Notes: generated from the sequence alone by a model not told the origin. Numbered from the stretch's first letter, positions 8,915 to 15,456 are shown. The stretch is DNA of 15,456 bases from Hyphomicrobiales bacterium (GCA_017849395.1 JAFIHO010000026.1:1-15456), one strand, 5' to 3'. Numbers and translations: made by a program.

Positions 8915-9904
8915 ATGCCGCCCACCAAATTCGCCCTCGCGCTGCTGACGTCAGCGATTCTATCCGCCGCGCCAGCCTTGGCCGCGCCATCGGAGAAAGG
9001 CACCCTGTCTTTCCAGTTTGAGAACGACCTCTTTTTCAATCAGGACCATGACTACACCAACGGCGTCCAGATCGCCTACACCACCGCGCCCGACGATACG
9101 CCGGATTGGGCGGTGCGGTTGGCGCATCTGCTGCCCTGGTTCGAGGAGGGCCGCGAGGTGCGGACCCGCTATGCCCTCGGACAGACGATCTACACGCCGC
9201 AGAACACGGCGCTGGCCAATCCGCTGCCCACCGACAGGCCTTATGCCGGGTTCCTGTATGGCAGCATGGGGCTTGTCACCGACAGCGGCACCCATCTGGA
9301 CCAGTTGCAGGTGACGCTGGGCGTGATCGGTCCGGCCAGCCTGGCGTCGGACAGCCAGAAATGGATTCACAGCATCATCGACGAGGCCAAGCCCGCGGGA
9401 TGGGCCACGCAGTTGCGCGACGAACCGGGGCTCATCATCACCTATCAGCGCACGGTGAAAATCATCGAGCCGCAGAGCGTGCTGGGCGGCGTGCTGGATA
9501 TCGCGCCGCACTGGGGCGCGACCATCGGCAATGTCTATGACTATGCCAATGCGGGCGCGATGGCGCGGTTCGGCTTCAACCTGCCGCAGGATTACGGCCC
9601 GATCCGCATCCAGCCCAGCCTGCCGGGATCGGGCTATTTCGAGCCGACCGCCGGATTTGGCGCCTATCTGTTCGCGGGCGTGGAAGGTCGCGCGGTGGCG
9701 CGCAACCTGTTTCTCGACGGCAATTCCTTCGTGGACAGCCGCAGCGTCAGCAAGTTCAACCTTGTCGGCGATGCCGCCTTCGGATTGGCGGTGACGTTCG
9801 AATCCTTCCGCATCGCCTTCACGCGCGTGGTCCGCACGCGGGAATACAAGGGCCAGCAGAACCAGAATGCATTCGGAGCGGTGGACCTGACTGTTAGATT
9901 CTAG
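8915..9904 (+). CDS. LpxR-like outer-membrane lipid A deacylase (DUF2219)
   Basis: A protein of 329 residues with a signal peptide (MPPTKFALALLTSAILSAAP, cleavage probably after ALA at 23). The mature part matches the LpxR/DUF2219 family: FENDLFF (N37, D38), DYTNG (46-50), DRPYAGFLYGSMGL (107-120), QKWIH with His152, and GWATQLRDEPG (162-172). It ends in an aromatic C-terminal Phe, as outer-membrane beta-barrels do. Salmonella LpxR is a calcium-dependent enzyme that removes the 3'-acyloxyacyl chain of lipid A in the outer membrane. The same Asn, Asp and His are present here, so activity is plausible but substrate is inferred. The ATG at 8915 is chosen because it starts the signal peptide and has GGGAA upstream. 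It diverges from rplU. Confidence 0.88.
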   Translation: MPPTKFALALLTSAILSAAPALAAPSEKGTLSFQFENDLFFNQDHDYTNGVQIAYTTAPDDTPDWAVRLAHLLPWFEEGREVRTRYALGQTIYTPQNTALANPLPTDRPYAGFLYGSMGLVTDSGTHLDQLQVTLGVIGPASLASDSQKWIHSIIDEAKPAGWATQLRDEPGLIITYQRTVKIIEPQSVLGGVLDIAPHWGATIGNVYDYANAGAMARFGFNLPQDYGPIRIQPSLPGSGYFEPTAGFGAYLFAGVEGRAVARNLFLDGNSFVDSRSVSKFNLVGDAAFGLAVTFESFRIAFTRVVRTREYKGQQNQNAFGAVDLTVRF

Positions 9905-9934
9905 CGGTTGGTTTGGCTATGCCGGTTGCCCTGG

Positions 9935-9957
9935 ATGGCCCACGTAAAGTGGGCCAT
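9935..9957. terminator. Inverted repeat between convergent genes, possible terminator
   Basis: ATGGCCCAC (9935-9943) pairs perfectly with GTGGGCCAT (9949-9957) around GTAAA. It lies 30 bases past the lpxR-like stop and 12 bases past the stop of the opposing membrane-protein gene. There is no T run on either side, so it could be a weak terminator for both or only a 3' stabiliser. Confidence 0.45.
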
Positions 9958-9969
9958 GACAGGTGAGAG

Positions 9970-10521
9970 TCAGAGTCCGGCCTGCTTGCGCGCCTGACGT
10001 TCCTGCACCCGCGCCAGGAACGCGCCCGCGAGCAGCACCAGGCCGACATAGATGGCCATCATCTTGGCGTTGGAGATGGTGTAGGCCAGCCGCGCCATCG
10101 CGTCGGACCCGCCATTCAGCAGCAGCCACAATTCCAGTCCGTTCTCGATGGCGTCCAGCACCGCGCCCGCGATGGGAACGGCGGCCAGCAGGGTCAGAAG
10201 ACGGCGAAACCGCGAGGGGCGCGGCGCGAAGGCTTCGCGCGCCAGGATGCCGGAAAAGAAGAAGCTGGCCGCATAGGCCGGCATGAACAGATAGTCGAAG
10301 CCCAGCGCGAAACCGCCCTGCAGAGCCAGGGAAGGCTGCGACCAGGCAACGGCCGCCAGCCGGTACTGGGCGGCCAGTGCGAAACCCTGGATATCGGCGG
10401 CGCCCAGCCCCGAACGGGCCTTGAGGTTGGTGTCCACCGCCACCAGCACGCCGAACGCCAGCAACGCAAAGAGGGTGCTGATTTCCCAGCGCCGGTTCAG
10501 GTCCGCCCTTGTGATCCGCAT
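9970..10521 (-). CDS. Membrane protein of unknown function
   Basis: I do not recognise a named family. The protein has 183 residues and about four hydrophobic segments: near 15-32 (FALLAFGVLVAV), about 74-94 (YLFMPAYAASFFFSGILA), about 107-124 (LLTLLAAVPIAGAVLDAI) and about 153-170 (MMAIYVGLVLLAGAFLA). Short charged loops lie between, with a basic C-terminal tail, so it is an inner-membrane protein. DAIENGLELWLLL after the third segment is a membrane-facing acidic patch. GAGAGAGG lies just before the ATG. It diverges from the phosphatase gene with only 34 bases between the starts and converges on the lpxR-like gene. Confidence 0.8.
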   Translation of the reverse strand: MRITRADLNRRWEISTLFALLAFGVLVAVDTNLKARSGLGAADIQGFALAAQYRLAAVAWSQPSLALQGGFALGFDYLFMPAYAASFFFSGILAREAFAPRPSRFRRLLTLLAAVPIAGAVLDAIENGLELWLLLNGGSDAMARLAYTISNAKMMAIYVGLVLLAGAFLARVQERQARKQAGL

Positions 10522-10540
10522 TGCCTCTCTCGCGATACGC

Positions 10541-10546
10541 TATTAT
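10541..10546. promoter_or_regulatory. Possible shared -10 region of two divergent genes
   Basis: The 34-base gap holds TATTAT on the plus strand (10541-10546) and, shifted by one base, GATAAT on the minus strand. Each could be the -10 box of the gene it faces. No convincing -35 box is seen on either side. Confidence 0.3.
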
Positions 10547-10555
10547 CCGATCAGT

Positions 10556-11176
10556 ATGAGGTCCTTGCCGGATATTCTCTACAATTTCCACTGGATCGTT
10601 CCGGGTGAGGCGGCGCGCGCGGCGCAGGCCTGGGCCGGGGGGCTGGGGCCGTTCCTGAAAAGGCGCGGCATCCGGGCCATCGTCAATCTGCGCGGGCGCA
10701 ATGACGACCTGTCCTGGTGGCAGAATGAAACGCGCATCGCGCAGGAAGGCGGCATCGCCCATTTCGATGCGATGCTGGATTCGCGCAAGCTGCCGACCCG
10801 CGCCATGCTGGTGAAACTGATCGAGGCGTTCGATGCCGCGCCGCGGCCCTTCATGCTGAAATGCTCTGGCGGACAGGATCGCACGAGCTTCGCGGCGGCG
10901 CTGTTCCTGATCCATCGCGGCGGCTGGCAGGCGATGGACGCGGCAAAGGCGCAGTTCGCGCGTTTTCCCTATCTGCATCTGCCGAAACAAAACCAGCGCT
11001 GGCTTGCGGTGTTTCTGGATTTCGCGGCTGCGGAGTCCGCCGGTATGCCGATCGCATTCTGGATCGCGCAGCATTACACGCCGGAAAAACTGAAGGCATG
11101 GCTGGATGCGCGCGGCATGGGCGATTCCTATGCCGCGATCTTCACCGCGCCGACACGCAGTCCTTTTCAATGGTAG
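10556..11176 (+). CDS. Dual-specificity/tyrosine phosphatase-like protein
   Basis: A protein of 206 residues with the P-loop CSGGQDRT (Cys103, Arg109), a CX5R active site, so it is probably a cysteine-based phosphatase. The N-terminal NFHWIVPGEAARAAQ and RGIRAIVNLRGRND resemble bacterial DSP-like proteins, in which a beta strand with LR precedes the loop. The helix after the loop (SFAAALFLI) is normal. No signal peptide or membrane helix is seen, so it is expected in the cytoplasm; the substrate is unknown. The ATG at 10556 has no clear ribosome binding site. A possible -10 box ends 9 bases before it, so the mRNA may be leaderless. It precedes alkB on the same strand. Confidence 0.85.
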   Translation: MRSLPDILYNFHWIVPGEAARAAQAWAGGLGPFLKRRGIRAIVNLRGRNDDLSWWQNETRIAQEGGIAHFDAMLDSRKLPTRAMLVKLIEAFDAAPRPFMLKCSGGQDRTSFAAALFLIHRGGWQAMDAAKAQFARFPYLHLPKQNQRWLAVFLDFAAAESAGMPIAFWIAQHYTPEKLKAWLDARGMGDSYAAIFTAPTRSPFQW

Positions 11177-11215
11177 CCCCCTCCGCCCTTCGCATCGCAC
11201 GCGCTGCTACGGGCA

Positions 11216-11247
11216 CCTCCCCCTCGGCGCTGCGCGCGAGGGGGAGG
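11216..11247. repeat. GC-rich hairpin repeat in front of alkB
   Basis: CCTCCCCCTCG (11216-11226) pairs perfectly over 11 bases with CGAGGGGGAGG (11237-11247), with a 10-base loop. It is the right half of a longer C-rich element beginning near 11172. The GGAGG at 11243-11247, the only ribosome binding site for alkB, forms part of the 3' arm. Confidence 0.75.
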
Positions 11248-11258
11248 ACGGCCTGAGT

Positions 11259-11870
11259 ATGCCGGTCAAGCTGCAAATCGCGCCGGGTGTCTTTCTGTGG
11301 CGCGAATATTTTTCCCCAAGCGAGCAGAAGAGCCTGCTGGAAGAGGTCTTTCGCAAACTGGAAGATGTGCCGCTGTACCGGCCCGTGATGCCCGGAACGG
11401 GAAAGGCTTTCTCGGTGGAGGAGAGCAATTTCGGCGCGCTGGGCTGGGTAGCGTACCGGGCGGGCTATCGCTACCAGCCTGACCATCCGGTGAACGGCGC
11501 GCCCTGGCCCCCGATACCCGACACGCTTCTGGCCCTGTGGAGCGAGGTCGCCGACGCGCCGCCGCCGCATTGCTGCCTGGTGAATCTGTACCGCGCGGGT
11601 GCGCGCATGGGGCTGCATCAGGACCGGGACGAGAAGGATGTGAGCGCGCCGGTCGTGGGCGTGTCGCTGGGCGACGAAGCGCTGTTCCGCATCGGCGGCA
11701 CCAGCCGCAAGGGGGCGACCCGCAGTCTTGTCCTGAAATCCGGCGATGTCCTGCTGTTCGGGGGAGAGGCGCGGCTGGCCTATCACGGCATCGACCGCAT
11801 CCGGGCCGGAACCTCGCGGCTGGTGCCGGGCGGCGGGCGGCTGAGCCTGACCCTGCGGCGCGTGGGATAA
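11259..11870 (+). CDS. alkB: AlkB-type 2-oxoglutarate/Fe(II) dioxygenase (DNA/RNA demethylase)
   Basis: A protein of 203 residues, close to the 216 of E. coli AlkB. It oxidatively removes methyl groups such as 1-methyladenine and 3-methylcytosine from DNA and RNA. The iron ligands are present in NLYRAGARMGLHQDRDE (His120, Asp122) and AYHGID (His176). The 2-oxoglutarate-binding arginines R194 and R200 lie in RLSLTLR. PLYRPVMPGTGKAFSV and the GALGWVAYRAGYRY block match the substrate lid. The ATG at 11259 has GGAGG 11 bases upstream, longer than ideal, and inside a hairpin. No ada-like regulator is beside it. Confidence 0.95.
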   Translation: MPVKLQIAPGVFLWREYFSPSEQKSLLEEVFRKLEDVPLYRPVMPGTGKAFSVEESNFGALGWVAYRAGYRYQPDHPVNGAPWPPIPDTLLALWSEVADAPPPHCCLVNLYRAGARMGLHQDRDEKDVSAPVVGVSLGDEALFRIGGTSRKGATRSLVLKSGDVLLFGGEARLAYHGIDRIRAGTSRLVPGGGRLSLTLRRVG

Positions 11871-11901
11871 AAAAACCCCCGGTCAGGGGAGTGACCGGGG
11901 G
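11869..11901 (-). terminator. Rho-independent terminator, minus strand
   Basis: TGACCGGGGG and CCCCCGGTCA form a perfect 10-base-pair stem (11892-11901 with 11876-11885) around a 6-base loop. Read on the minus strand it is followed by seven T, the last two matched by the final bases of the alkB stop codon. On the plus strand there is no T run, so it serves alkB poorly and points to a leftward transcript. Confidence 0.85.
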
Positions 11902-12043
11902 CGAAATGCGCCTTTACGCGCTGGAGCGACGGGAGGGGATGACCGTGGCTCCGACGGAAAGAAGAACCGCGAAGCGAGCGGGGGGCAGTGCCAGCAGTCC
12001 AGCTTCTTTCCAGTTCCAAACCTATGCATTCGTGCAACAGGAT
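11869..12043 (-). ncRNA. Candidate small RNA (unnamed), about 175 nt
   Basis: The 307-base gap between alkB and the EAL gene has no convincing protein frame, but on the minus strand has four hairpins in a row. They are: GGAAAGAAG (12011-12003) with CTTCTTTCC (11964-11956); GGAGC-ACGG (11952-11943) with CCGT-GCTCC (11932-11923) across one mismatch; GCGC (11921-11918) with GCGC (11911-11908); and TGACC/GGGGG with a 10-base-pair stem (11901-11892 with 11885-11876), followed by seven T (11875-11869). That final part is a good Rho-independent terminator on this strand. A possible promoter lies at 12049-12077. Loops of the first two hairpins and the terminator are C-rich (CCCCTCCC, CTCCCC), as in some base-pairing small RNAs. 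I cannot match it to 6S, SRP or tmRNA. It may instead be only a complex 3' region of the EAL mRNA. Confidence 0.5.
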
Positions 12044-12048
12044 TCAAG

Positions 12049-12077
12049 ATTATTCGCCAGACCTCAATTAAAAGTAA
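12049..12077 (-). promoter_or_regulatory. Possible promoter of the candidate small RNA
   Basis: On the minus strand, TTACTT (12077-12072) and AATAAT (12054-12049) are separated by 17 bases. The -10 matches five and the -35 four of six consensus bases. Transcription would begin near 12043. The surroundings are AT-rich, unlike the rest of the window, so a chance match is possible. Confidence 0.4.
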
Positions 12078-12177
12078 TTTTTAAGATGACAGTGACATTT
12101 TTGCATGGGTTAGTTTGGCGGATTCCCGCGATTTTTCAGCGGTCCCGTAGACCGGCTAATTGCCGTGGCGGAAGCCC

Positions 12178-13767
12178 TCAGCCCCAGCTTTCCCTGTAGC
12201 CCTGACGCTTGCCCGGAACGATGTCGGCCTCGATTTCGAGCGAGGGAGCACCCAGATATCTGCCTTGCCCCTTGTCGAAGCCGAGCGCCTTTGCGGCCTT
12301 CGCCATGGCTTCGGTCTCGATATATTCGGCGATGGTGGTGACGCCCATCTCCGCGCACAATTTCGTCAGCCCGGCGAGCAATGCGTCTTCGCGTTTCGAT
12401 GTGCCGATCTTCTTCACCAACCCGCCATCGAATTTCACGAAGTCGATATGGAAGGCGTGCAGGTAGTTGATCGAGGCCGCGCCCGCGCCAAAGTCATCCA
12501 GCCCGACGCGATAGCCCATCGCGCGCAACGCCTCCACCGCCCGGGCCGCGCCTTCCAGATCATGTATTGCGGCGGTTTCGGTGATTTCGATCAGTACACG
12601 CGGCGCGAGTTTGCGGCGTTTGGCCAGGATGCCCGCCAGCACGCCGAACGCGGCGGGCGATGCGATGGTCGCGCCCGAAATGTTGAAGGCGATCTCCACG
12701 CCCCTGCGGCCGCCATCCTCGATCTGGGCGAGGATCTTGCCCGCCACCGCGAGGTCGAAGCCTTGCGATATGCCCAGCGCCTCGATGAATTTCACGGATT
12801 CGCCGGTGCCTTCGGGATTGCCGAAGCGTGTCAGCGCCTCGTAATGCGAAACCTTGCCGGTGGTGAGATCGACAATGGGCTGGTACGCGATCTCGAATGC
12901 GCCCTCGCCGACCACGCGGGTCATGTCGCCGAGCCGCCGCTGTGTGTCTTCCAGCATCGCGCCGAAGGCAGCCGCGATATCGCCATCGCCCGCCACGCGT
13001 CCCTTGGCCGCGAACTGGTCGATGGTGTAGCGCACCGCCAGCAGGCGCTGTTCCTCGCTGATGCCCTCACCCTGCAAGGTCATCACGGTTTCCTTGACGG
13101 CGGCATCCCCGCCGCCGCCCTCGGCGATGGCGGCCTTCACAAGACGGGCTACGCCGAGGGGTCCGTTGGCTTCCGATGCGACCGCGCCAAAGCGGGTCTG
13201 GGACAAGCGGCCCGCGGACTGCACGCCTGCGTCCCGGAAGGCGGTACCGATGCGCGCCATCAGCCGGTCGGCGGCATCCGAATCCAGCCTGGCGCAAAGC
13301 TCGTCCAGCCCCGGCACGTCGATCAGGGTCAGCGAATCCATGCCGGCCGCCGAACCCGCGGTGGCCAGGAAGCTTTCGCGCGACTGGAGGCCCGTCTTGG
13401 CGTCACGGGTCTGGGGCGTCGCACCGGCGGCGCGCGTGCCGATCCTGGTCAGGGTGCAGGAGATGCGCGACTTGTTCTGCGGCAAGCGGAACAGGGAGAC
13501 ATTCACCTCGTCGCCATTGGCCAGCGCGAGACTGTGGGGTCCGGCGCGGCCGCCGTCCTGGAGGGTGCGGCTGAAGTTGATGAATTTTATGCCTTCGGAG
13601 GGGCGGAACAGACGCCCGGCGGGGCGGCCCACCAGGGTCTCGGTGGTTTCCTGCACCAGGTCCCCTGCAGCGCCCGCCGCAAAAAGGATCGTTCCCTCGC
13701 TGTCCACTTCGAACAGGAAGTCCGCATTGGCGAAGGCAAAGCCCAGGAACCGGGCGCGGGACGGCAT
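12178..13767 (-). CDS. PAS / degenerate GGDEF / EAL-domain protein, probable c-di-GMP phosphodiesterase
   Basis: A soluble protein of 529 residues. Residues 10-105 look like a PAS sensor (LFEVDSEGTILFAAG, LVGRPAGRLF). Residues 121-230 resemble a GGDEF domain that lost its signature: TGLQSRESFLA opens it, and TRFGAV stands where GGDEF should be, so no cyclase activity is expected. The EAL domain covers about 285-515. It keeps E310 (EALTRF), N362, E394, the pair D424-D425 in DDFG, K445, the AEYIET block and Q501, so cleavage of c-di-GMP to pGpG is plausible. No membrane helix or signal peptide is seen. The ATG at 13767 has no strong ribosome binding site. Next to it are the candidate small RNA and a divergent exported protein. 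Target process is unknown. Confidence 0.88.
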   Translation of the reverse strand: MPSRARFLGFAFANADFLFEVDSEGTILFAAGAAGDLVQETTETLVGRPAGRLFRPSEGIKFINFSRTLQDGGRAGPHSLALANGDEVNVSLFRLPQNKSRISCTLTRIGTRAAGATPQTRDAKTGLQSRESFLATAGSAAGMDSLTLIDVPGLDELCARLDSDAADRLMARIGTAFRDAGVQSAGRLSQTRFGAVASEANGPLGVARLVKAAIAEGGGGDAAVKETVMTLQGEGISEEQRLLAVRYTIDQFAAKGRVAGDGDIAAAFGAMLEDTQRRLGDMTRVVGEGAFEIAYQPIVDLTTGKVSHYEALTRFGNPEGTGESVKFIEALGISQGFDLAVAGKILAQIEDGGRRGVEIAFNISGATIASPAAFGVLAGILAKRRKLAPRVLIEITETAAIHDLEGAARAVEALRAMGYRVGLDDFGAGAASINYLHAFHIDFVKFDGGLVKKIGTSKREDALLAGLTKLCAEMGVTTIAEYIETEAMAKAAKALGFDKGQGRYLGAPSLEIEADIVPGKRQGYRESWG

Positions 13768-13871
13768 GGAAGGCCACTACCGGAGCAAGACATGGGATTA
13801 ACCCGGCAACTGTTAGAAAGCTGTAAATCGATAAGCGGCAGCAAGGCGGGCGGATAAATGGTAAGCGGTGG

Positions 13872-13881
13872 GGCATATGCC
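13872..13881. other. Perfect 10-base palindrome near a start site
   Basis: GGCATATGCC lies 19 bases before the ATG of the small exported protein. It could be a protein-binding site, but a palindrome of this length is often found by chance. Confidence 0.2.
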
Positions 13882-13900
13882 GCTGCCACAGGGGAGAGAG

Positions 13901-14260
13901 ATGCAGAACCATGTCCGGCTTTGGGCCGTCCTATTGGCGATGGCGGCACCGCTTGCGGCGCGCGCGGCGGACTATGCCGACCCGGCCTGTGTCAAGCCGA
14001 CGAAACTGGTGGCACCTTCGGCGACCGACTCCGATGCGGTGCTGGCCTACAACAACAAGGTGCGGCGCTATAACCGCCAGGTCACCGAATACAGCGCCTG
14101 CCTGAAAGCCTATGTCGAGAAGGCCAATGCCGACATCAAGGCGGTGCAGGATAACGCCAATGTCGAAATGGCGCGCATCCGCGACACGGCGAACAGCGAC
14201 ATCAAGCAGATCGAAGCCAAGATCCGCGACGCAATGGCGGCGTCGAACAGCCAGCCCTAG
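13901..14260 (+). CDS. Small exported protein with coiled-coil tendency, function unknown
   Basis: A protein of 119 residues. A signal peptide (MQNHVRLWAVLLAMAAPLAA, cleaved after ARA) sends it to the periplasm. The mature part has two cysteines (in DPACVKP and YSACLKAYV), able to form a disulfide. The rest is a long charged helix (YVEKANADIKAVQDNANVE onwards to IEAKIRDAMA) with repeated Ala/Asp/Ile spacing. I do not recognise a named family. The ATG at 13901 has GGGGAGAGAG immediately upstream. Its TAG stop shares the CTAG at 14257-14260 with the stop of the opposing hydrolase gene, so the two genes overlap by four bases tail to tail. Confidence 0.8.
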   Translation: MQNHVRLWAVLLAMAAPLAARAADYADPACVKPTKLVAPSATDSDAVLAYNNKVRRYNRQVTEYSACLKAYVEKANADIKAVQDNANVEMARIRDTANSDIKQIEAKIRDAMAASNSQP

Positions 14261-14994
14261 CGGGTCATCGCCGCGCCGAAGGCGGCGAAGATGGCGCGGC
14301 TGAGGGGATATTCCTGCCAGCGCCATTCGGGATGCCATTGCAGGCCCAGCAGAAAATTCTGCGCGCCCGGCATGGAGACGGCCTCGATCTGGCCATCCGG
14401 CGCGGTCGCTTCGGCCAGCAGCGGCGGCGCCAGGCGGTCGATGCCCTGATGGTGCAGCGAATTGACCATCACCCGCAGCAGTTGGTCGGGCGCAAGCCCC
14501 GCCAGAATGCCGCCGGGCACAAGATGTACCGGATGGACCGGCGCATATTGCCCGTCGCGGGTGAGGCTTTCGTCCTCGCGATGATCCATCCGGCCTGCGA
14601 TCTCATGCACATGCTGATGAAGGGTGCCGCCCAGCACGACATTCAATTCCTGAAAACCGCGGCAGATGGCCAGCACCGGCTTGCCCGCCGCGATGGCGGC
14701 GCGCATCAGGGGAAGGCTGAGGGCGTCGCGCGCCGGATCGAGCAGCGAGGGATCGCGCGGCGGATGGCCACCATAATGGGATGGCGCGACATTGGAGGGC
14801 GCGCCGGTGAAGACCAGCCCGTCCACCCGCGCCAATATGTCTTCCACCGGCAGCGGCGTGTCGGCAGCGGGGATCAGAAGCGGCAGCGCGCCCGCGCCGC
14901 CCGCCACCGCCGTGACATATTCATCATTGGCGGAATGGATCGCCATGCCGTCATGCACATAACGGTCGCAGACAAGGCCAGCCACCGGCCTCAT
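14257..14994 (-). CDS. Peptidase C26 / gamma-glutamyl-GABA hydrolase-like protein (PuuD family)
   Basis: A protein of 245 residues with the class I glutamine-amidotransferase fold used for hydrolysis. Marks are FTGAPSNVAPSHYGG (62-76), the nucleophile elbow AICRGFQELN with Cys111, LHQHV, VNSLHHQGIDRLAP, and LQWHPEW with His221 and Glu223, completing the Cys-His-Glu triad. E. coli PuuD (254 residues) hydrolyses gamma-glutamyl-GABA in putrescine breakdown. The same fold also serves other gamma-glutamyl amides, and no other puu gene is here, so the substrate is not assigned. The ATG at 14994 overlaps the TGA of the LolA-like gene by ATGA, suggesting coupling. No promoter of its own is visible. 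Confidence 0.9.
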   Translation of the reverse strand: MRPVAGLVCDRYVHDGMAIHSANDEYVTAVAGGAGALPLLIPAADTPLPVEDILARVDGLVFTGAPSNVAPSHYGGHPPRDPSLLDPARDALSLPLMRAAIAAGKPVLAICRGFQELNVVLGGTLHQHVHEIAGRMDHREDESLTRDGQYAPVHPVHLVPGGILAGLAPDQLLRVMVNSLHHQGIDRLAPPLLAEATAPDGQIEAVSMPGAQNFLLGLQWHPEWRWQEYPLSRAIFAAFGAAMTR

Positions 14995-15455
14995 TTCTTG
15001 AGCGCGAGGTTTCTGGTCGGGACCATGAAGATGCCTTCCGGCATCTGGGCTCCGATCTGGGGATTCTGCAAGGTGACATTGGTCACGCCGCCCTGATTGT
15101 CGCGCACCGTCCATTGCCGCAATTCGATATTGGGGGCGGTGAATTCCAGCTGCACATTTTCGGAATTGCGGTTGGTGCTGGTGCGCGCGCCCAGGATGAT
15201 GATGCCATTTTCCTCCTGCACGCGCAGAACCAGGCGATTGGCCTTCAGGTCGATATTCTCGTTCAGCAGGATGCCGAGCGGCGTGTCGTCCATGTCATAG
15301 CGGTCGACCGTGTTGAGGTTGCCGTTCTTGACATAGACCTTGCCGCCGGTCGCCACGACCAGGACCGGGCTGGGCGGATTGTAGGAGAAACGCACATTGC
15401 CCGGCTTGGACAGGAAGAACTCGCCCTGCACCATCTGGCCGTCCGGGCCGAGCTG
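14991..15455 (-). CDS. LolA-like periplasmic lipoprotein carrier, C-terminal part
   Basis: Partial gene; the frame is open through the window edge and the signal peptide is not visible. The segment GEFFLSKPGNVRFSYNPPSP is characteristic of the LolA family, followed by VVATGGKVYVKN, LGILLNENID and a beta-rich run to the C-terminus. LolA ferries lipoproteins across the periplasm from LolCDE to LolB. The ending NPQIGAQMPEGIFMVPTRN resembles the alphaproteobacterial DUF1571/LolA-type relatives. Its stop overlaps the start of the next gene. I am sure of the superfamily, less so that it is the orthologous LolA. Confidence 0.85.
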   Translation of the reverse strand, partial: QLGPDGQMVQGEFFLSKPGNVRFSYNPPSPVLVVATGGKVYVKNGNLNTVDRYDMDDTPLGILLNENIDLKANRLVLRVQEENGIIILGARTSTNRNSENVQLEFTAPNIELRQWTVRDNQGGVTNVTLQNPQIGAQMPEGIFMVPTRNLALKK

Positions 15456-15456
15456 A

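Noticed and set aside
9917..11200. Open frame of 427 codons on the minus strand across the phosphatase gene
   Set aside because: It is Arg/Pro/Gly-rich without domains, and it overlaps two better-supported genes.
11869..12043. 6S RNA or SRP RNA as identity of the hairpin-rich gap
   Set aside because: No single long rod with a central bubble as in 6S, and no SRP GGAA-tetraloop domain was seen, so it is left unnamed.
13798..13803. TTAACC before the EAL gene as a CtrA site
   Set aside because: Only six bases, not the full half-site and without a second TTAA at the right distance.
12160..13857. Long open frame of 565 codons on the plus strand opposite the EAL gene
   Set aside because: It is an antisense shadow caused by high GC codon use. 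The translation has no family motifs, whereas the minus frame shows clear EAL residues.

Overview
The window is GC-rich chromosomal DNA from an alphaproteobacterium. The evidence is a FliX flagellar regulator (an alphaproteobacterial family), the gene order rplU-rpmA-obgE-proB-proA-nadD-rsfS-rlmH, and a possible CtrA half-site. The genus cannot be fixed from the sequence. It is mostly a housekeeping region, with no CRISPR array, transposase, phage gene, tRNA or rRNA.

Layout. (1) 2-763, plus: the C-terminal part of the 2-oxoglutarate dehydrogenase E2 subunit (sucB), closed by a strong terminator. (2) 856-1209, plus: a YbaA-like DUF1428 protein, converging on fliX (1215-1640, minus). (3) 8749 down to 1777, all minus: rplU-rpmA from a recognisable sigma70-type promoter and ended by a terminator. 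Then come a GNAT acetyltransferase, a doubtful 63-codon ORF, obgE, proB, proA, a GFA-family zinc protein, nadD, rsfS and rlmH, tightly packed with several ATGA overlaps or gaps of 0-2 bases. The cluster joins ribosome assembly and maturation (ObgE, RsfS, RlmH), proline synthesis (ProB, ProA) and NAD synthesis (NadD). Two copies of a 67-base palindromic repeat lie directly behind the rsfS and rlmH stop codons. (4) 8915-9904, plus: an exported LpxR-like lipid A deacylase. (5) 9970-11870: a membrane protein of unknown function diverging from a CX5R phosphatase, followed by an AlkB-type DNA/RNA demethylase. (6) 11871-12177: a gap with four consecutive hairpins, the last followed by seven T on the minus strand, which I read as a candidate small RNA. 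(7) 12178-13767, minus: a PAS / degenerate GGDEF / EAL protein. (8) 13901-14260, plus: a small exported protein. (9) 14257-15455, minus: a LolA-like protein (cut by the window edge) overlapping a class I glutamine-amidotransferase-like hydrolase of the peptidase C26 family.

No large unknown multi-gene system is visible. The most promising undescribed items are the candidate small RNA at about 11869-12043, the 67-base repeat pair whose inner stem differs between copies but still pairs, and the lysine-rich N-terminal extension of RsfS with an uncertain, possibly CTG, start.
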